The notes under the pieces are model-generated. The model had not been told where the DNA came from. It saw only the letters and a list, made by a program, of their open reading frames with translations, and did no database searches. Shown here piece after piece: positions 1 to 9,014 of a stretch of DNA of 64,000 nucleotides. This stretch comes from Thalassovita aquimarina (GTDB lineage: Bacteria > Pseudomonadota > Alphaproteobacteria > Rhodobacterales > Rhodobacteraceae). Numbering within the stretch: the first letter of the stretch is position 1; each line of letters starts with the position of its first letter. The stretch covers positions 242,268 through 306,267 of the forward strand of contig NZ_JADMKU010000003.1 in the NCBI RefSeq assembly GCF_018219815.1, read 5' to 3'. The position numbers and the translations under genes are program-made.

Positions 1-957
1 GCCGAAGCTGCCGGTATCGGTGATCAGGATCGCCAATGCCCCGGTCAGCGGCCCGGGGCCGAAGGCGCGGGCCAGAACGATGGTCCAGATCAGAGCGTCA
101 ACGCCGCGGAAGAAATCGAACAGGCGGCGCGCGGCAAACCTGATCGCCATCAGCGGCGCGAAGTTGCGTGCCGCGAGGAACGCCAGCGGCAGTGCCACGA
201 GGGCCGCGCCGAAGGTGCCGAGGAAAGCCATCAGGATGGTTTCGAACAAGGCCCAGGCCACGTCGGCGTGGCGCCACATCTTGTTGTTCCAGACATCCGA
301 AACGATCGCGCCGGCTTCGCCGTTGACGGCGCGAGACAGCAATTCGCCCGCGCCCATGCCGTGATAGGGGCTTTCGAGGGTGAAGAAGAACAGTTCCCAG
401 CCCAGGCTGTATCGGAACACTTCCGACCGGTTGCGGGTGATGGTCAGGCGGCCGGCATCGGTGGTGATCGCCAGACGGTTCTTGGACGCGTTGATCCAGT
501 CGGGGACGTCGCCTTCGGGCAGCACCGCCTGCACGCCGCGGCGGCCCGGTTCAGCGGTGATCAACCCATAGCCGGGAATGTCGTAGCTGACGGTGGTTTC
601 GCCGAAGGTCACGACATGTCCGTCGCCCAGATCGATCACCGTGTCGTTGCCCAGGCTCACCCAGTCGGGGGCGGCGCTCGGCGCATAGGCGCCCTTGCGT
701 TCACCTTCCACCGCGATGGTGACATCGCCGCTGCGGTTGTCGCGGGTGACATGGGTCTTGTAGCTGTAACTGTCACGGATCAGCGTCTTGCCGTTTTCCA
801 GATCGGCCCGTTCGTTGAGCCCCGGCATGTCGAAGGCGAAGAAGATATAGCTCAGGTAGGCGAGGATCAGCACGGGCAGGCCGAAAGCGGTCAGGCGCTT
901 GCGCTGGAACAGGGCGTCGGCCTGACCCTTCAGTTCGGCGTTGGCAGTCATGGTCAT
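1..957 (-). CDS. phnE: Phosphonate ABC transporter permease PhnE (second copy, 3'-truncated by window edge)
   Basis: Inner-membrane permease of a phosphonate/phosphite-type importer. The 319 visible residues show one N-terminal membrane helix (about residues 24-43), then a long soluble insertion of about 150 residues, then further helices. This layout is common in the longer PhnE paralogue and is seen here directly. The start is placed at 957 because its ATG overlaps the TGA of the upstream permease (ATGA, 954-957), a sign of translational coupling. An ATG two codons in (951) is an alternative. The reading frame is open to base 1, so the C-terminal third lies outside the window. It probably forms a heterodimeric channel with the neighbouring PhnE. 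Confidence 0.85.
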   Translation of the reverse strand, partial: MTMTANAELKGQADALFQRKRLTAFGLPVLILAYLSYIFFAFDMPGLNERADLENGKTLIRDSYSYKTHVTRDNRSGDVTIAVEGERKGAYAPSAAPDWVSLGNDTVIDLGDGHVVTFGETTVSYDIPGYGLITAEPGRRGVQAVLPEGDVPDWINASKNRLAITTDAGRLTITRNRSEVFRYSLGWELFFFTLESPYHGMGAGELLSRAVNGEAGAIVSDVWNNKMWRHADVAWALFETILMAFLGTFGAALVALPLAFLAARNFAPLMAIRFAARRLFDFFRGVDALIWTIVLARAFGPGPLTGALAILITDTGSFG

Positions 958-1832
958 AGCGTGGCCTCCATATGCGCGCCATGGGTCAGGCGGTGGCGCA
1001 GGATGGATGAGATTTGATCGACGAGGATGATCGCGCCGAACAGCAGCAGGAAGATCGCGGCGGCTTCGTCATATTGGCCCTGGCCCCAGGACATGGCGTT
1101 TTTCAGGTCGTAACCGATGCCGCCCGCGCCGACGAATCCCAAGATGGCCGAGGCGCGGATGTTGATTTCGAACCGCAGCAAGGCGTAGCTGAGGTAGTTC
1201 GGCGACACTAGCGGCATCACCCCCAGCACCATCCGCTGTGCCCAGCTGGCGCCGACGGATTGCAGCCCCTCGACGGGTTTCAGCGAGGCGTTTTCGTTCA
1301 CCTCGGAAAACAGCTTGCCGAGCGCGCCGCTGGTATGGAAAGCGATGGCGATCATCGCAGGCACCGGGCCGCCGCCCAGTACGAAGATCAGCACCAGTGC
1401 GATGACGATTTCGGGGATCGCGCGCATGATGTCCATCATCCGGCGGAACACGGGGATCAAACGCGGCCAGCGCGCCAGCCCGTTGGCCGCCAGCAGCGAC
1501 AGGAAGATCGCGATGATCGCGCCCAGAAGGGTCGAGGCGCCGGCGATATTGATCGTCTCGATCAGCGAGGGAAGGAATTTTCCGAAATGCGCGGGCATTT
1601 CGGCCAGCTTGCCACTGGCTTCGCCCAGCACCTCGGCGGGGAAATCGAACAGCTGGTGCAGCCCGTCCCAGAAGCCGCCTGCGTTGCGATCGTCGGCAGT
1701 CACGAAGCCCGCGGCCATCAGGGCCACGAAGATCGCCAGCATGATGGCGTTATAGGCCCGCTTCTTGCGGGTCATGTCCATGTAGTCGGATCGGACATCG
1801 CGAGCGGCGGGATGGTTGGTCAGGTCGGGCAT
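954..1832 (-). CDS. phnE: Phosphonate ABC transporter permease PhnE (first copy)
   Basis: A 292-residue membrane permease with a first helix near residues 28-45 and several hydrophobic segments from residue 95 onward. The EAA-type loop that contacts the ATPase is seen at about residues 187-208 (pattern GLQSVGASWAQR). Length is typical for the short PhnE. It starts with ATG behind a GAGG ribosome binding site, 61 bp after phnD, and overlaps the next permease by 4 bp. It works with PhnC (ATPase) and PhnD (binding protein). Substrate could be phosphonates, phosphite or another phosphorus compound; no C-P lyase gene is visible to decide. Confidence 0.9.
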   Translation of the reverse strand: MPDLTNHPAARDVRSDYMDMTRKKRAYNAIMLAIFVALMAAGFVTADDRNAGGFWDGLHQLFDFPAEVLGEASGKLAEMPAHFGKFLPSLIETINIAGASTLLGAIIAIFLSLLAANGLARWPRLIPVFRRMMDIMRAIPEIVIALVLIFVLGGGPVPAMIAIAFHTSGALGKLFSEVNENASLKPVEGLQSVGASWAQRMVLGVMPLVSPNYLSYALLRFEINIRASAILGFVGAGGIGYDLKNAMSWGQGQYDEAAAIFLLLFGAIILVDQISSILRHRLTHGAHMEATL

Positions 1833-1850
1833 TGGTACCTCGGGCAGAAA

Positions 1851-1876
1851 AACAGGCCCCGGAATCGGGGCCTGTT
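1851..1876 (-). promoter_or_regulatory. Intercistronic hairpin between phnD and phnE
   Basis: A perfect 10-bp inverted repeat, AACAGGCCCC and GGGGCCTGTT, separated by 6 bases. It sits between the phnD stop and the phnE start. Hairpins here typically act as partial terminators or 3'-end protectors that keep binding-protein mRNA in excess over permease mRNA. That role is inferred from position. Confidence 0.7.
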
Positions 1877-1893
1877 CAAATAAGGTGAAGCGA

Positions 1894-2796
1894 TCAGTTC
1901 GACTTCAGTTTGCGCGCTTCGACGATCACTTCGTAAGCGTCGTGGGTGATCGGCATGAAGCCCTTGGCTTCGCCCGCGGCGACGCCGTAGAAGCAGTCTT
2001 CGTCCATCGACTTCAGCGAAGCCATCAGGCCGGTCATCTTCAGCTTCACGTCTTCCGGCAGCGCCTTGCGCAGAACCACCGGGCCTTCCGGGATCGGCTT
2101 CGACTGCCAGATCTGGACCAGGTCGTTCATATCCACCAGCCCTGCATCGACCGCCTTGCGCAGCGCGCCCGAGCTGTAGCCGTCTTCCCAGTTGCCCAGC
2201 CCGTCGGCCCAGGTCACGCCGCCGTCGAAGTCGCCGTTATAGACGCCGACGATGGTCTGTTCGTGGCCGCCGGAGAATTTCACTTCGCCGAAGTAATCGC
2301 CCGAGGTCATGCTGGCGCCGGTGGCCTGCGGGATTTCGATCGACGGGATCAGGAAGCCCGAGGTCGAGTTCGGGTCGCCGAAGCCGAAGACCTTGCCCTT
2401 CATGTCTTCCAGCGAGGTGATGCCGCTGTCCTTGCGGGCAAAACCGATCGAGTAGTAGCCGTAGCCGCCGTCGTTGTTCACCTTAACCAGGATCGGTTCG
2501 ACCGCTTCGGGGTCCGACAGGAAAGTCTTGGCATAGCCCGATGCGCCCAGCCATGCCATGTCGATGGTGCCGCCCAGCAGGCCCTGGATCACGCCGTTGT
2601 AATCGGCCGGGGCGAACAGCTTGGTTTCGACGCCCAGCAGCTCTTCGGTCTTGGCGCGCAGGCATTCGTTGTTGTTCATGCGGTCCTGGGCGTTTTCGCC
2701 GCCCAGGATGCCGATGCGGAATTCTTTGATGTCTTCAGCCATGGCCGGGGCGGTCAGGGCGGTGGTTGCCAGAACGGCGGCGATCAGTTTTTTCAT
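1894..2796 (-). CDS. phnD: Phosphonate ABC transporter substrate-binding protein PhnD
   Basis: A 300-residue periplasmic binding protein. It begins with a clear signal peptide (Lys-Lys, hydrophobic core, cleavage after about residue 20, APAMA). The mature part begins with a FRIGILGGEN-type strand and contains the segment MAWLGASGYAK that lines the ligand cleft in this family. The ATG has a strong GGAGAGAG ribosome binding site. It captures the phosphorus compound and delivers it to the PhnE pair. Position between phnC and phnE, each flanked by a hairpin, fits an operon in which the binding protein is made in excess. Confidence 0.92.
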   Translation of the reverse strand: MKKLIAAVLATTALTAPAMAEDIKEFRIGILGGENAQDRMNNNECLRAKTEELLGVETKLFAPADYNGVIQGLLGGTIDMAWLGASGYAKTFLSDPEAVEPILVKVNNDGGYGYYSIGFARKDSGITSLEDMKGKVFGFGDPNSTSGFLIPSIEIPQATGASMTSGDYFGEVKFSGGHEQTIVGVYNGDFDGGVTWADGLGNWEDGYSSGALRKAVDAGLVDMNDLVQIWQSKPIPEGPVVLRKALPEDVKLKMTGLMASLKSMDEDCFYGVAAGEAKGFMPITHDAYEVIVEARKLKSN

Positions 2797-2820
2797 CAGT
2801 CTCTCTCCGGTTTGATGAAA

Positions 2821-2842
2821 CCCGCGGCCTCACCGCCGCGGG
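2821..2842 (-). promoter_or_regulatory. Intercistronic hairpin between phnC and phnD
   Basis: An 8-bp perfect GC-only stem, CCCGCGGC and GCCGCGGG, with a 6-base loop, lies between the phnC stop and the phnD start. It lacks a U-run, so it is more likely an mRNA stability or processing element than a full terminator. Confidence 0.6.
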
Positions 2843-2856
2843 CGATGGTGTGGGCG

Positions 2857-3657
2857 TCAGGCCAGTGCGGCCTCGCGCTCCAGTGCGTCGAGGCTGGTGC
2901 TGGTCGCGGCCTCGCTGAAACTTGCGTCGGCGCCATAGATGTCGCGGGCAACGCCGGTGGTCAGTTGTTCGGGGGTGCCGTCGAACACGATGCGACCCAT
3001 GCGCATGCCGATCACCCGGTCGCAATAGCGCCGCGCGGTATCCAGCGTGTGCAGGTTGGCGATCACCATGCGGCCGTCTTCGTCGTGGATGCGGCGCAGG
3101 TCGTCCATCACGATCTGGGCGTTCATCGGATCGAGCGACGCGATCGGTTCGTCGGCAAGCACGATTTTCGGGTCCTGCATGATGGCACGCGCAATGGCGA
3201 CGCGCTGCTGCTGGCCGCCCGACAGTGCCTCGGCCCGTTTGGCGGCATGGGCGGCGATGCCCAGCCGGTCCAGGATGTCGATGGCGCGGTGGATGTCCTC
3301 GGCCGGGTAGAGGTTGAACATGGTGGCCAGCGTCGAGCGCTTGTTCAGCGTGCCGTGCAGCACGTTCGATACCACGTCCATTCGCGGCACCAGGTTGAAC
3401 TGCTGGAAGATCATCGCGCAATCGCGCTGCCAGCGGCGCTTGTCGGCGCCTTTCAGCCCGGTGATATCCCGACCTTCCACGGTGATCCTGCCGCTGCTGG
3501 CGGTTTCAAGCTGGTTCAGCATCCGCAGCATGGTGGATTTCCCGGCGCCGGACGCCCCGATCACGCCGATCATCATCGGGCGGTCCACCGTGAAGCTGAT
3601 ATTGTCGACAGCGTTCACCGATCCGAAGGTCTTGGTCAGATTTTCGATTTTAAGCAT
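2857..3657 (-). CDS. phnC: Phosphonate ABC transporter ATP-binding protein PhnC
   Basis: A 266-residue ATPase. Visible motifs are Walker [10 protein letters not shown] (about residues 34-42), the Q-loop region FQQFN, the signature LSGGQQQR, Walker B IVLADEP and a switch histidine in ANLHTLD. The start is put at 3657 because MLKIENL matches the usual N-terminus and has GGGACG upstream; an in-frame ATG at 3669 is possible. It is the first gene of the leftward operon phnC-phnD-phnE-phnE', about 250 bp from the divergent acyltransferase gene. It powers import by the PhnE permeases. Confidence 0.92.
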   Translation of the reverse strand: MLKIENLTKTFGSVNAVDNISFTVDRPMMIGVIGASGAGKSTMLRMLNQLETASSGRITVEGRDITGLKGADKRRWQRDCAMIFQQFNLVPRMDVVSNVLHGTLNKRSTLATMFNLYPAEDIHRAIDILDRLGIAAHAAKRAEALSGGQQQRVAIARAIMQDPKIVLADEPIASLDPMNAQIVMDDLRRIHDEDGRMVIANLHTLDTARRYCDRVIGMRMGRIVFDGTPEQLTTGVARDIYGADASFSEAATSTSLDALEREAALA

Positions 3658-3709
3658 AGAGCGTCCCATCCATTCGGGGCTTGGCTTAGGGCAGCACAGA
3701 ATCGTCAAT

Positions 3710-3727
3710 TTGACAGTTTGATTAACG
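3710..3727 (-). promoter_or_regulatory. Putative Pho box upstream of phnC
   Basis: On the minus strand this reads CGTTAAT-CAAA-CTGTCAA, a 7-4-7 direct repeat. The second half matches the alphaproteobacterial PhoB half-site CTGTCAT at 6 of 7 positions and the first half at 4 of 7. It lies about 53 bp upstream of the phnC start, a suitable place for phosphate-starvation control. The assignment is tentative because the first half is weak. Confidence 0.4.
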
Positions 3728-3913
3728 TTTTGTGACGGCGGGCCTCGCAACCGGTACCGCCAAAATTAGAGAACAGTCAGAAAACGCGGGAAAATTCCCA
3801 AATCCTTTCGGATTTCTGACGCATTTGGCTGTATGGTTCACCTGCGGGTGCCCTCGCGGCACGCTGAAAAATCAATCGGCGGGTTCCGCCGCAACCGGAA
3901 CTGAACAACAAGA

Positions 3914-5911
3914 ATGATTTCGAGCGGATACAGGCCTGAAATCGATGGATTGCGCGCCATCGCCGTGTTGTCGGTGGTTTTTTACCACTTCGGCGTCTTC
4001 GGTATTGCCGGCGGCTTCGTTGGCGTCGACATCTTCTTTGTCATTTCGGGGTTCCTGATCGGCGGTTTGCTGTGGTCGGAACAGGACCGTACCGGGCGGA
4101 TATCGCTACGCCATTTCTACCTGCGCAGGTTCAAGCGGTTGGCGCCGGCGTTTTTCGTCATGGCCTTGGTCGTGTCGGCGGTGGCATGGGTTGTCCTGCT
4201 GCCGTTCGAATACCGCGAATTCGGCAAGAGCCTGATCGCCGCCACGGTCTACCTGTCCAACGTGCAGTTCTACCGCGAAGCGGGTTATTTCGACGCCGCG
4301 GCCGAGGAAAAGCCGCTGCTGCACACATGGTCCTTGGCGGTGGAGGAACAGTTCTACCTGTTCCTGCCGATGCTGATCCTACTGGTTGGACTGATCGGTT
4401 GGCGCAGGCAGTTGCCACACCTGTTGCTGGGCCTTTTCCTGCTGTCGCTGTTTTCCTGCGTCTTGCTGACGGCCGACAATCACACCGCGACTTTTTTCCT
4501 GTTTCCGTTCCGGGCCTGGGAATTGCTGGCGGGTGTTCTACTGGCGGTTTGGGGATACCAGACGCGCAGCGATTGGAACCTGCACCCGGCGCTGTCCTAT
4601 GCCGGGATGACGTTGGTGATCTGCGGCGTCGTCTTCGTTCAATCGGGGCCGGGATTCCCCGGCGCATGGGCGGTGATCCCGACATTGGGTACGGTTCTGA
4701 TCATCCTCAACGGGCAGCACGACAATTGGATCAACCGCGTGCTGCGTTCCGGTCCGGCGGTGTTCGTCGGGTTGATTTCCTATTCGCTCTATCTCTGGCA
4801 TTGGCCGGTGGCGGTGTTTTCGACATACCTGCGTGAAACCTATGCCAGCCCGCTGGAAGCGGCGGCATGGATGGCGCTGTCGGGCCTGTTGGCCGTGCTG
4901 TCGTGGCGTTTCGTCGAACGGCCCACGCGCCATGCCAGGTGGCCGGGTCTGCCGCTGACACTGGCGGCGGCCGGCGGGGCTTCGGCGCTGACACTCGCGA
5001 TCGGTGGGGCGGCGTTCGTGCGGAACGGTTTCCCCGACCGGTTCCCGGTCGAGATCCGTGCGCATATCGACGCCTCGGGCGATTTCCTGCAGGATTGGAG
5101 CCGCTGCGAAACCGCCGATAGCGGTGCTCTGGCCGGGGTCGAAACCTGCGCCATCGGGCCTGCGGGCAACCCGGAGGTCCTGTTCTGGGGTGACAGCCAT
5201 TTGCGCGCGCTGATGGACGGGATCGCGGCCGAGGCGATGCGGATGAACACGCCGGGGCGGATCATCTGGCACGCGGGATGCCCGCCGGTTTTCGGCGTGA
5301 AGAAACGCGAAAGCGCCGCCACTCCGGCGCAGGATGCCGATTGTCGTGCAGACAATGCCCGTATCCGGCAGGCGCTGCCGTCGCTGGGGCTGCGTGAGGT
5401 CGTGCTGATCGGGCGGTGGAGCTACTACGCGGAGGGTCAGGGTGTTGGGCTCGATGAGTCGAACAAGATCAGACTGTTGCCCGAGGGCAAGGCACAGCCC
5501 GAATTGTTGCGCGATCTGCTGCGGGAAACGGTGCGTGAAATCGGGTCTTACGCGCGGGTCCATATCCTGCGGCAAATCCCCGAAGTGCCGTTCTACGAAT
5601 CCTGGAGGAGCGCGCGCCGGTTGGCGCATGGCAAGGCCGAGGGGCTGGAGCAGAGCTTTTCAACCCCATTGAGCGCGGTCGAGGACCGGCAGGCCAGTTC
5701 GGACCCGATGGTCACCGAACTGGCCAGAACGGAAAACGCCTCGCTTCTCGATCCGCGCCCGTATCTGTGCGATTCCGAAATCTGTTCGGTCTGGGCCGGG
5801 GACAGGGTGATCTATTTCGACAACAATCACCTGACCAATGCAGGCGCGGCCGTGGTGGCACCGGTGTTCAGGCCAGCGTTCGGGCGGGTGTTCGAAAGGG
5901 CGGAGCAATGA
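3914..5911 (+). CDS. Acyltransferase 3 family protein with C-terminal SGNH domain (OafA/YrhL-like)
   Basis: A 665-residue integral membrane O-acyltransferase. The N-terminal half has the acyltransferase-3 signature (RPEIDGLRAIAVLSVVFYH, then GGFVGVDIFFVISGFLIGG) and about ten hydrophobic segments. The C-terminal half is a periplasmic SGNH domain with the GDSH block at residues 426-429 and a NNHLT block near residue 640 that supplies the catalytic Asp/His. Such fusions usually O-acetylate surface polysaccharide. It opens the EPS locus and is translationally coupled (ATGA) to the GMC oxidoreductase. The upstream ribosome binding site is weak. The acyl group transferred cannot be read from sequence. 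Confidence 0.9.
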   Translation: MISSGYRPEIDGLRAIAVLSVVFYHFGVFGIAGGFVGVDIFFVISGFLIGGLLWSEQDRTGRISLRHFYLRRFKRLAPAFFVMALVVSAVAWVVLLPFEYREFGKSLIAATVYLSNVQFYREAGYFDAAAEEKPLLHTWSLAVEEQFYLFLPMLILLVGLIGWRRQLPHLLLGLFLLSLFSCVLLTADNHTATFFLFPFRAWELLAGVLLAVWGYQTRSDWNLHPALSYAGMTLVICGVVFVQSGPGFPGAWAVIPTLGTVLIILNGQHDNWINRVLRSGPAVFVGLISYSLYLWHWPVAVFSTYLRETYASPLEAAAWMALSGLLAVLSWRFVERPTRHARWPGLPLTLAAAGGASALTLAIGGAAFVRNGFPDRFPVEIRAHIDASGDFLQDWSRCETADSGALAGVETCAIGPAGNPEVLFWGDSHLRALMDGIAAEAMRMNTPGRIIWHAGCPPVFGVKKRESAATPAQDADCRADNARIRQALPSLGLREVVLIGRWSYYAEGQGVGLDESNKIRLLPEGKAQPELLRDLLRETVREIGSYARVHILRQIPEVPFYESWRSARRLAHGKAEGLEQSFSTPLSAVEDRQASSDPMVTELARTENASLLDPRPYLCDSEICSVWAGDRVIYFDNNHLTNAGAAVVAPVFRPAFGRVFERAEQ

Positions 5912-7485
5912 CATTGGAAGATGCCCTTGGCCGCGACTGGGACGTCATCGTCATCGGCACCGGGATCGGTGGCGGCGTGGCCGGGCGGCGGTTGGCCGAA
6001 CGCGGGCTGAATGTGCTGTTCCTGGAACAGGGGCCGGCGGGATACCGGGCCGAACAGACCGCGCTGAATCCGGACATGTTCGATCCGGTCGCACGGCAGG
6101 TGCGCGGGGCGTGGCCGAAGCCGATGCAAGCCCGGATCGATGGGCGCGACAGCGAATTCTTCGGTCCCATCGGTGGCGGTGTCGGCGGATCGTCCGTGTT
6201 CTATGCCGCGACGCTGGAACGGCCCGCGCCGCATGATCTGGACGACAGCGCGGAACATCCACACCCAACCGGTGGCTGGCCGGTGTCCCATGCCGATCTG
6301 CGACCCTATTTCGACTTGGCGGAGGACCTGTTCCATGTCAGCGGCGACCCGGATCCACTGGCGGGCTTCGCCAGTACCTCGCTGCGCGAACCGGCCCCGA
6401 TGTCGGCAGCCGATCAGGCGCTGCAATCGCGGCTGAGCGCGAACGGGCTGCACCCTTACCGACTGCATACGGCGCTGCGCCGGGTCGAGGGGTGCAGGAA
6501 TTGCCTTGGTTTCAAGTGCCCGAAGCGGTGCAAGATGGACGGTCGCTCCGCCGGGGTGGAACCGGCCTTGGAAACCGGTCGCGCGGCGCTGTTGGATCGT
6601 TGCGCGGTCCGGCGGTTGGTCGCAGAAAAGCGGCGGGTGACGGGGGTGCAGGCGGAAAGGGACGGGCGGGCAGTGACATTCAGGGCGCCCATCGTGGTGC
6701 TTGCCGCCGGGGCCTTCGGGTCGCCACGGCTGCTGCTGGGATCGGATCAAGGCGGTCTGGCAAATGGCAGCGGCATGGTGGGGCGCAATCTGATGTTCCA
6801 TCTGAACGAGATGATCGCGGTCTGGCCGGGCAAGGCCATTGCCGCCGGGGGATCGGGCAAGGCGCTGGGATTCCGCGACCTTTATCACGCGGGCGGCGAG
6901 CGGCTGGGCATGGTGCAGGCGATGGGGGTCGAGGTGCGCTATGGCGAAATCGTGCATTACCTCAACCAGTTGCTGGAACGATCTGTCCTGCGGCGGATCA
7001 AACCGCTGAAGCAGCTGACGTGGATACCGGCGCTGATCGCAGCAAAGCTGTTCGGCTCCGCGCAGGTCTTCGTCGGGTTGATGGAGGATCTGCCCTACCC
7101 AGAAAACCGGGTGGTGCTGGACCCCGACGACGCGGGTGCGATCCGCTTCGAATACACCATATCCGGCGAAATGCGGGCGCGGCGGCGCAGGTTCCGCCGG
7201 TTGATCCGCGCGGCGTTCAGGGGGCATCGCCGCATGTTCCTGGGATTCCAGCCCGAATTGAATTTCGGCCATCCCTGCGGCACGCTGCGTTTCGGGCATG
7301 ACCCGCGGACCAGTGTTCTGAATGCCGATTGCCGGGCGCATGAGCTGGACAACCTCTATGTCACCGACGCCTCGGTCTTCCCGACCTCGATGGGTGTCAA
7401 TCCCAGCCTGACGATCGCCGCCAATGCCCTGCGGGTGGCCGACCGCATCGCCGATCAGTTCGAAAGGAAAGCCGATGGCGCGTAA
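5908..7485 (+). CDS. GMC-family FAD-dependent oxidoreductase
   Basis: A 525-residue flavoenzyme. It has the N-terminal dinucleotide fold VIGTGIGGGVAGRRLAERG (about residues 16-34) and the C-terminal GMC block with LYVTDASVFPTSMGVNPS and a conserved asparagine-proline pair. A cysteine-rich stretch near residues 194-213 (CRNC, then KCPKRC) recalls an iron-sulphur or zinc knuckle and is present in only part of the family. The start at 5908 overlaps the acyltransferase stop; a longer frame upstream would overlap the acyltransferase by 140 bp and is rejected. It probably oxidises a sugar or alcohol during EPS precursor synthesis or modification. Substrate unknown. Confidence 0.85.
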   Translation: MTLEDALGRDWDVIVIGTGIGGGVAGRRLAERGLNVLFLEQGPAGYRAEQTALNPDMFDPVARQVRGAWPKPMQARIDGRDSEFFGPIGGGVGGSSVFYAATLERPAPHDLDDSAEHPHPTGGWPVSHADLRPYFDLAEDLFHVSGDPDPLAGFASTSLREPAPMSAADQALQSRLSANGLHPYRLHTALRRVEGCRNCLGFKCPKRCKMDGRSAGVEPALETGRAALLDRCAVRRLVAEKRRVTGVQAERDGRAVTFRAPIVVLAAGAFGSPRLLLGSDQGGLANGSGMVGRNLMFHLNEMIAVWPGKAIAAGGSGKALGFRDLYHAGGERLGMVQAMGVEVRYGEIVHYLNQLLERSVLRRIKPLKQLTWIPALIAAKLFGSAQVFVGLMEDLPYPENRVVLDPDDAGAIRFEYTISGEMRARRRRFRRLIRAAFRGHRRMFLGFQPELNFGHPCGTLRFGHDPRTSVLNADCRAHELDNLYVTDASVFPTSMGVNPSLTIAANALRVADRIADQFERKADGA

Positions 7486-8245
7486 TGATCACAGACTGAC
7501 CGATGGCGTCGCTGTCGTCACCGGGGCCGGGGCCGGTTTGGGCCGGGCGCTTGCCATCGAACTGGCGCATCGCGGGGTGCGGGTGGCCGGGATCGGACGC
7601 GGCGAGGCAGGGCTGCAAGAGACCGCCGAGCTTGCCGCAGGGTCTTTCTCCCCGGTACAGGCCGATGTGTCGGAATACGCCGCGGTCGAGGCGGCTTTTG
7701 AGAAGATCGCGCGGGATCTGGGCGATCCTGCGCTGCTGATCAACAACGCTGCCGTTTACCCGCGCCGCGACCTGCTCGACGAAACTGCGGACAGTTTCAT
7801 GGCGACCGTATCGGTCAACCTGGGCGGTGTGGTGGCCTGCACGCAGGCGGCGCTGCGCGGCATGGTGCAGACCGGGTTCGGGCGCATCGTGACTGTTTCG
7901 ACCTTCGCCGACATGCACCCGTTGCCCGCCAGCGCGGCCTATTCCGTGTCCAAGGGCGCGGCGCGGATATTCACCCGCGCGGCGGTGGCCGATCTGTCCG
8001 ACCGGTTTCCCGATATCGTCATCAACGACTGGATGCCCGGCATGCTGGCCACGAAAATGGGCATTCCGGATGGTCTGGCCCCGGAACATGCGGCGAAATG
8101 GGGGGCGGATATGGCGCTGTGGCACGACCCGTCGCTGACCGGCACGGTGTTCGAGATGGATCGCGAAATCCCGCCTGCCCGCGGGCTGAAGGGGCGGATC
8201 AAGGACGCGCTGCTGTTGCGCCGGGCGGCGGGGCGGCGGCTATGA
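7475..8245 (+). CDS. Short-chain dehydrogenase/reductase (SDR)
   Basis: A 256-residue classical SDR. It has the cofactor motif TGAGAGLG (about residues 16-23), NNAA at the central strand and the catalytic YSVSK with Tyr156 and Lys160. The ATG at 7475 is chosen because of the AAAGGAAAG ribosome binding site; it overlaps the GMC gene by 11 bp, giving a three-gene coupled set with the acyltransferase. Its 3' end overlaps the convergent wecG-like gene by 6 bp. It is likely an NAD(P)-dependent carbonyl reductase acting on the product of the GMC enzyme or on a nucleotide sugar. Substrate unknown. Confidence 0.85.
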   Translation: MARNDHRLTDGVAVVTGAGAGLGRALAIELAHRGVRVAGIGRGEAGLQETAELAAGSFSPVQADVSEYAAVEAAFEKIARDLGDPALLINNAAVYPRRDLLDETADSFMATVSVNLGGVVACTQAALRGMVQTGFGRIVTVSTFADMHPLPASAAYSVSKGAARIFTRAAVADLSDRFPDIVINDWMPGMLATKMGIPDGLAPEHAAKWGADMALWHDPSLTGTVFEMDREIPPARGLKGRIKDALLLRRAAGRRL

Positions 8246-8992
8246 TTGTTTGCGCGTCAGCGACCGGATGACATGACCCGGCAGGATGGCGAAATTGCGC
8301 GCGTAGCGCCCGGCCAGACGTTTCGGGCTGGACAGCAGCCTCCACAACCATTCCAGCGCCAGCCTGCGCACCCATCGCGGCGCGCGTACCTGCGACCCGG
8401 CAAGGAAATCCAGCCCAGCCCCGACCGAGGCGAAACCAATCCCCGGCGCCAGGTCCCGCCCCAGTGCCGCAAAGTTTTCCTGTTTCGGCGCGCCGAGCGC
8501 CAGGAAACAGAGCCGCACGCCCGAGGCAGCGACGTCCTGCAGGATCGCCTTGGCCTCTTCGCCCGCAGGATCGAACCCGAAAGGCGGCGCGATGCAGCGG
8601 GCGATCTCCAGCCCCGGCGCCTCGCGGCGCAAGACCTCGGCCGCTTTATCAAGGCTGTCTTCGGTGCTGCCCACCAGCGCCATCGGCACGTCCTGCGCCG
8701 CGCAAAGCCGGGCCAGCGGCAGCACGAGGTCGGAACCGGGCATCAGGTCGACCGGCCGTCCGGCAAGTTTCGACATCCAGACGATGGGATTACCGTCGGC
8801 CACCACCAGATCCTGCGCGGAATAGGCGGCGCGAAACGCGCCGTCACGGCGCAGCTTGTCGAGGTGATCCATGTTCAGCGTGGCAAGGGCAAATCCCTGA
8901 CGGGCAGCAAAGCGATCCGTTACCGCCTGCTCCAACCCCGCCCGATCGGCGATATTGATGTCGATTTCATAGGCCCCGACCCAGAATTTCAT
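8240..8992 (-). CDS. WecG/TagA/CpsF family glycosyltransferase (GT26)
   Basis: A 250-residue cytoplasmic glycosyltransferase. Family signatures are visible: LNMDHLDKLRRD, then VVADGNPIVWMSKL with the catalytic aspartate region, GSDL, ALVGS and LALGAPKQE. Members add N-acetylmannosamine(-uronic acid) or glucuronic acid to a polyprenol-linked sugar. This gene is oriented against its neighbours: tail-to-tail with the SDR and divergent from the Gfo/Idh gene. It probably adds an early sugar of the EPS repeat unit. The donor sugar cannot be determined here. Confidence 0.88.
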   Translation of the reverse strand: MKFWVGAYEIDINIADRAGLEQAVTDRFAARQGFALATLNMDHLDKLRRDGAFRAAYSAQDLVVADGNPIVWMSKLAGRPVDLMPGSDLVLPLARLCAAQDVPMALVGSTEDSLDKAAEVLRREAPGLEIARCIAPPFGFDPAGEEAKAILQDVAASGVRLCFLALGAPKQENFAALGRDLAPGIGFASVGAGLDFLAGSQVRAPRWVRRLALEWLWRLLSSPKRLAGRYARNFAILPGHVIRSLTRKQS

Positions 8993-9014
8993 GCCAAATA
9001 CCTAAAAAATGCCT

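Noticed and set aside
1816..3735. Plus-strand 639-codon frame across phnC-phnD
   Set aside because: Opposite strand encodes canonical PhnC and PhnD; the frame is an artefact of codon bias.
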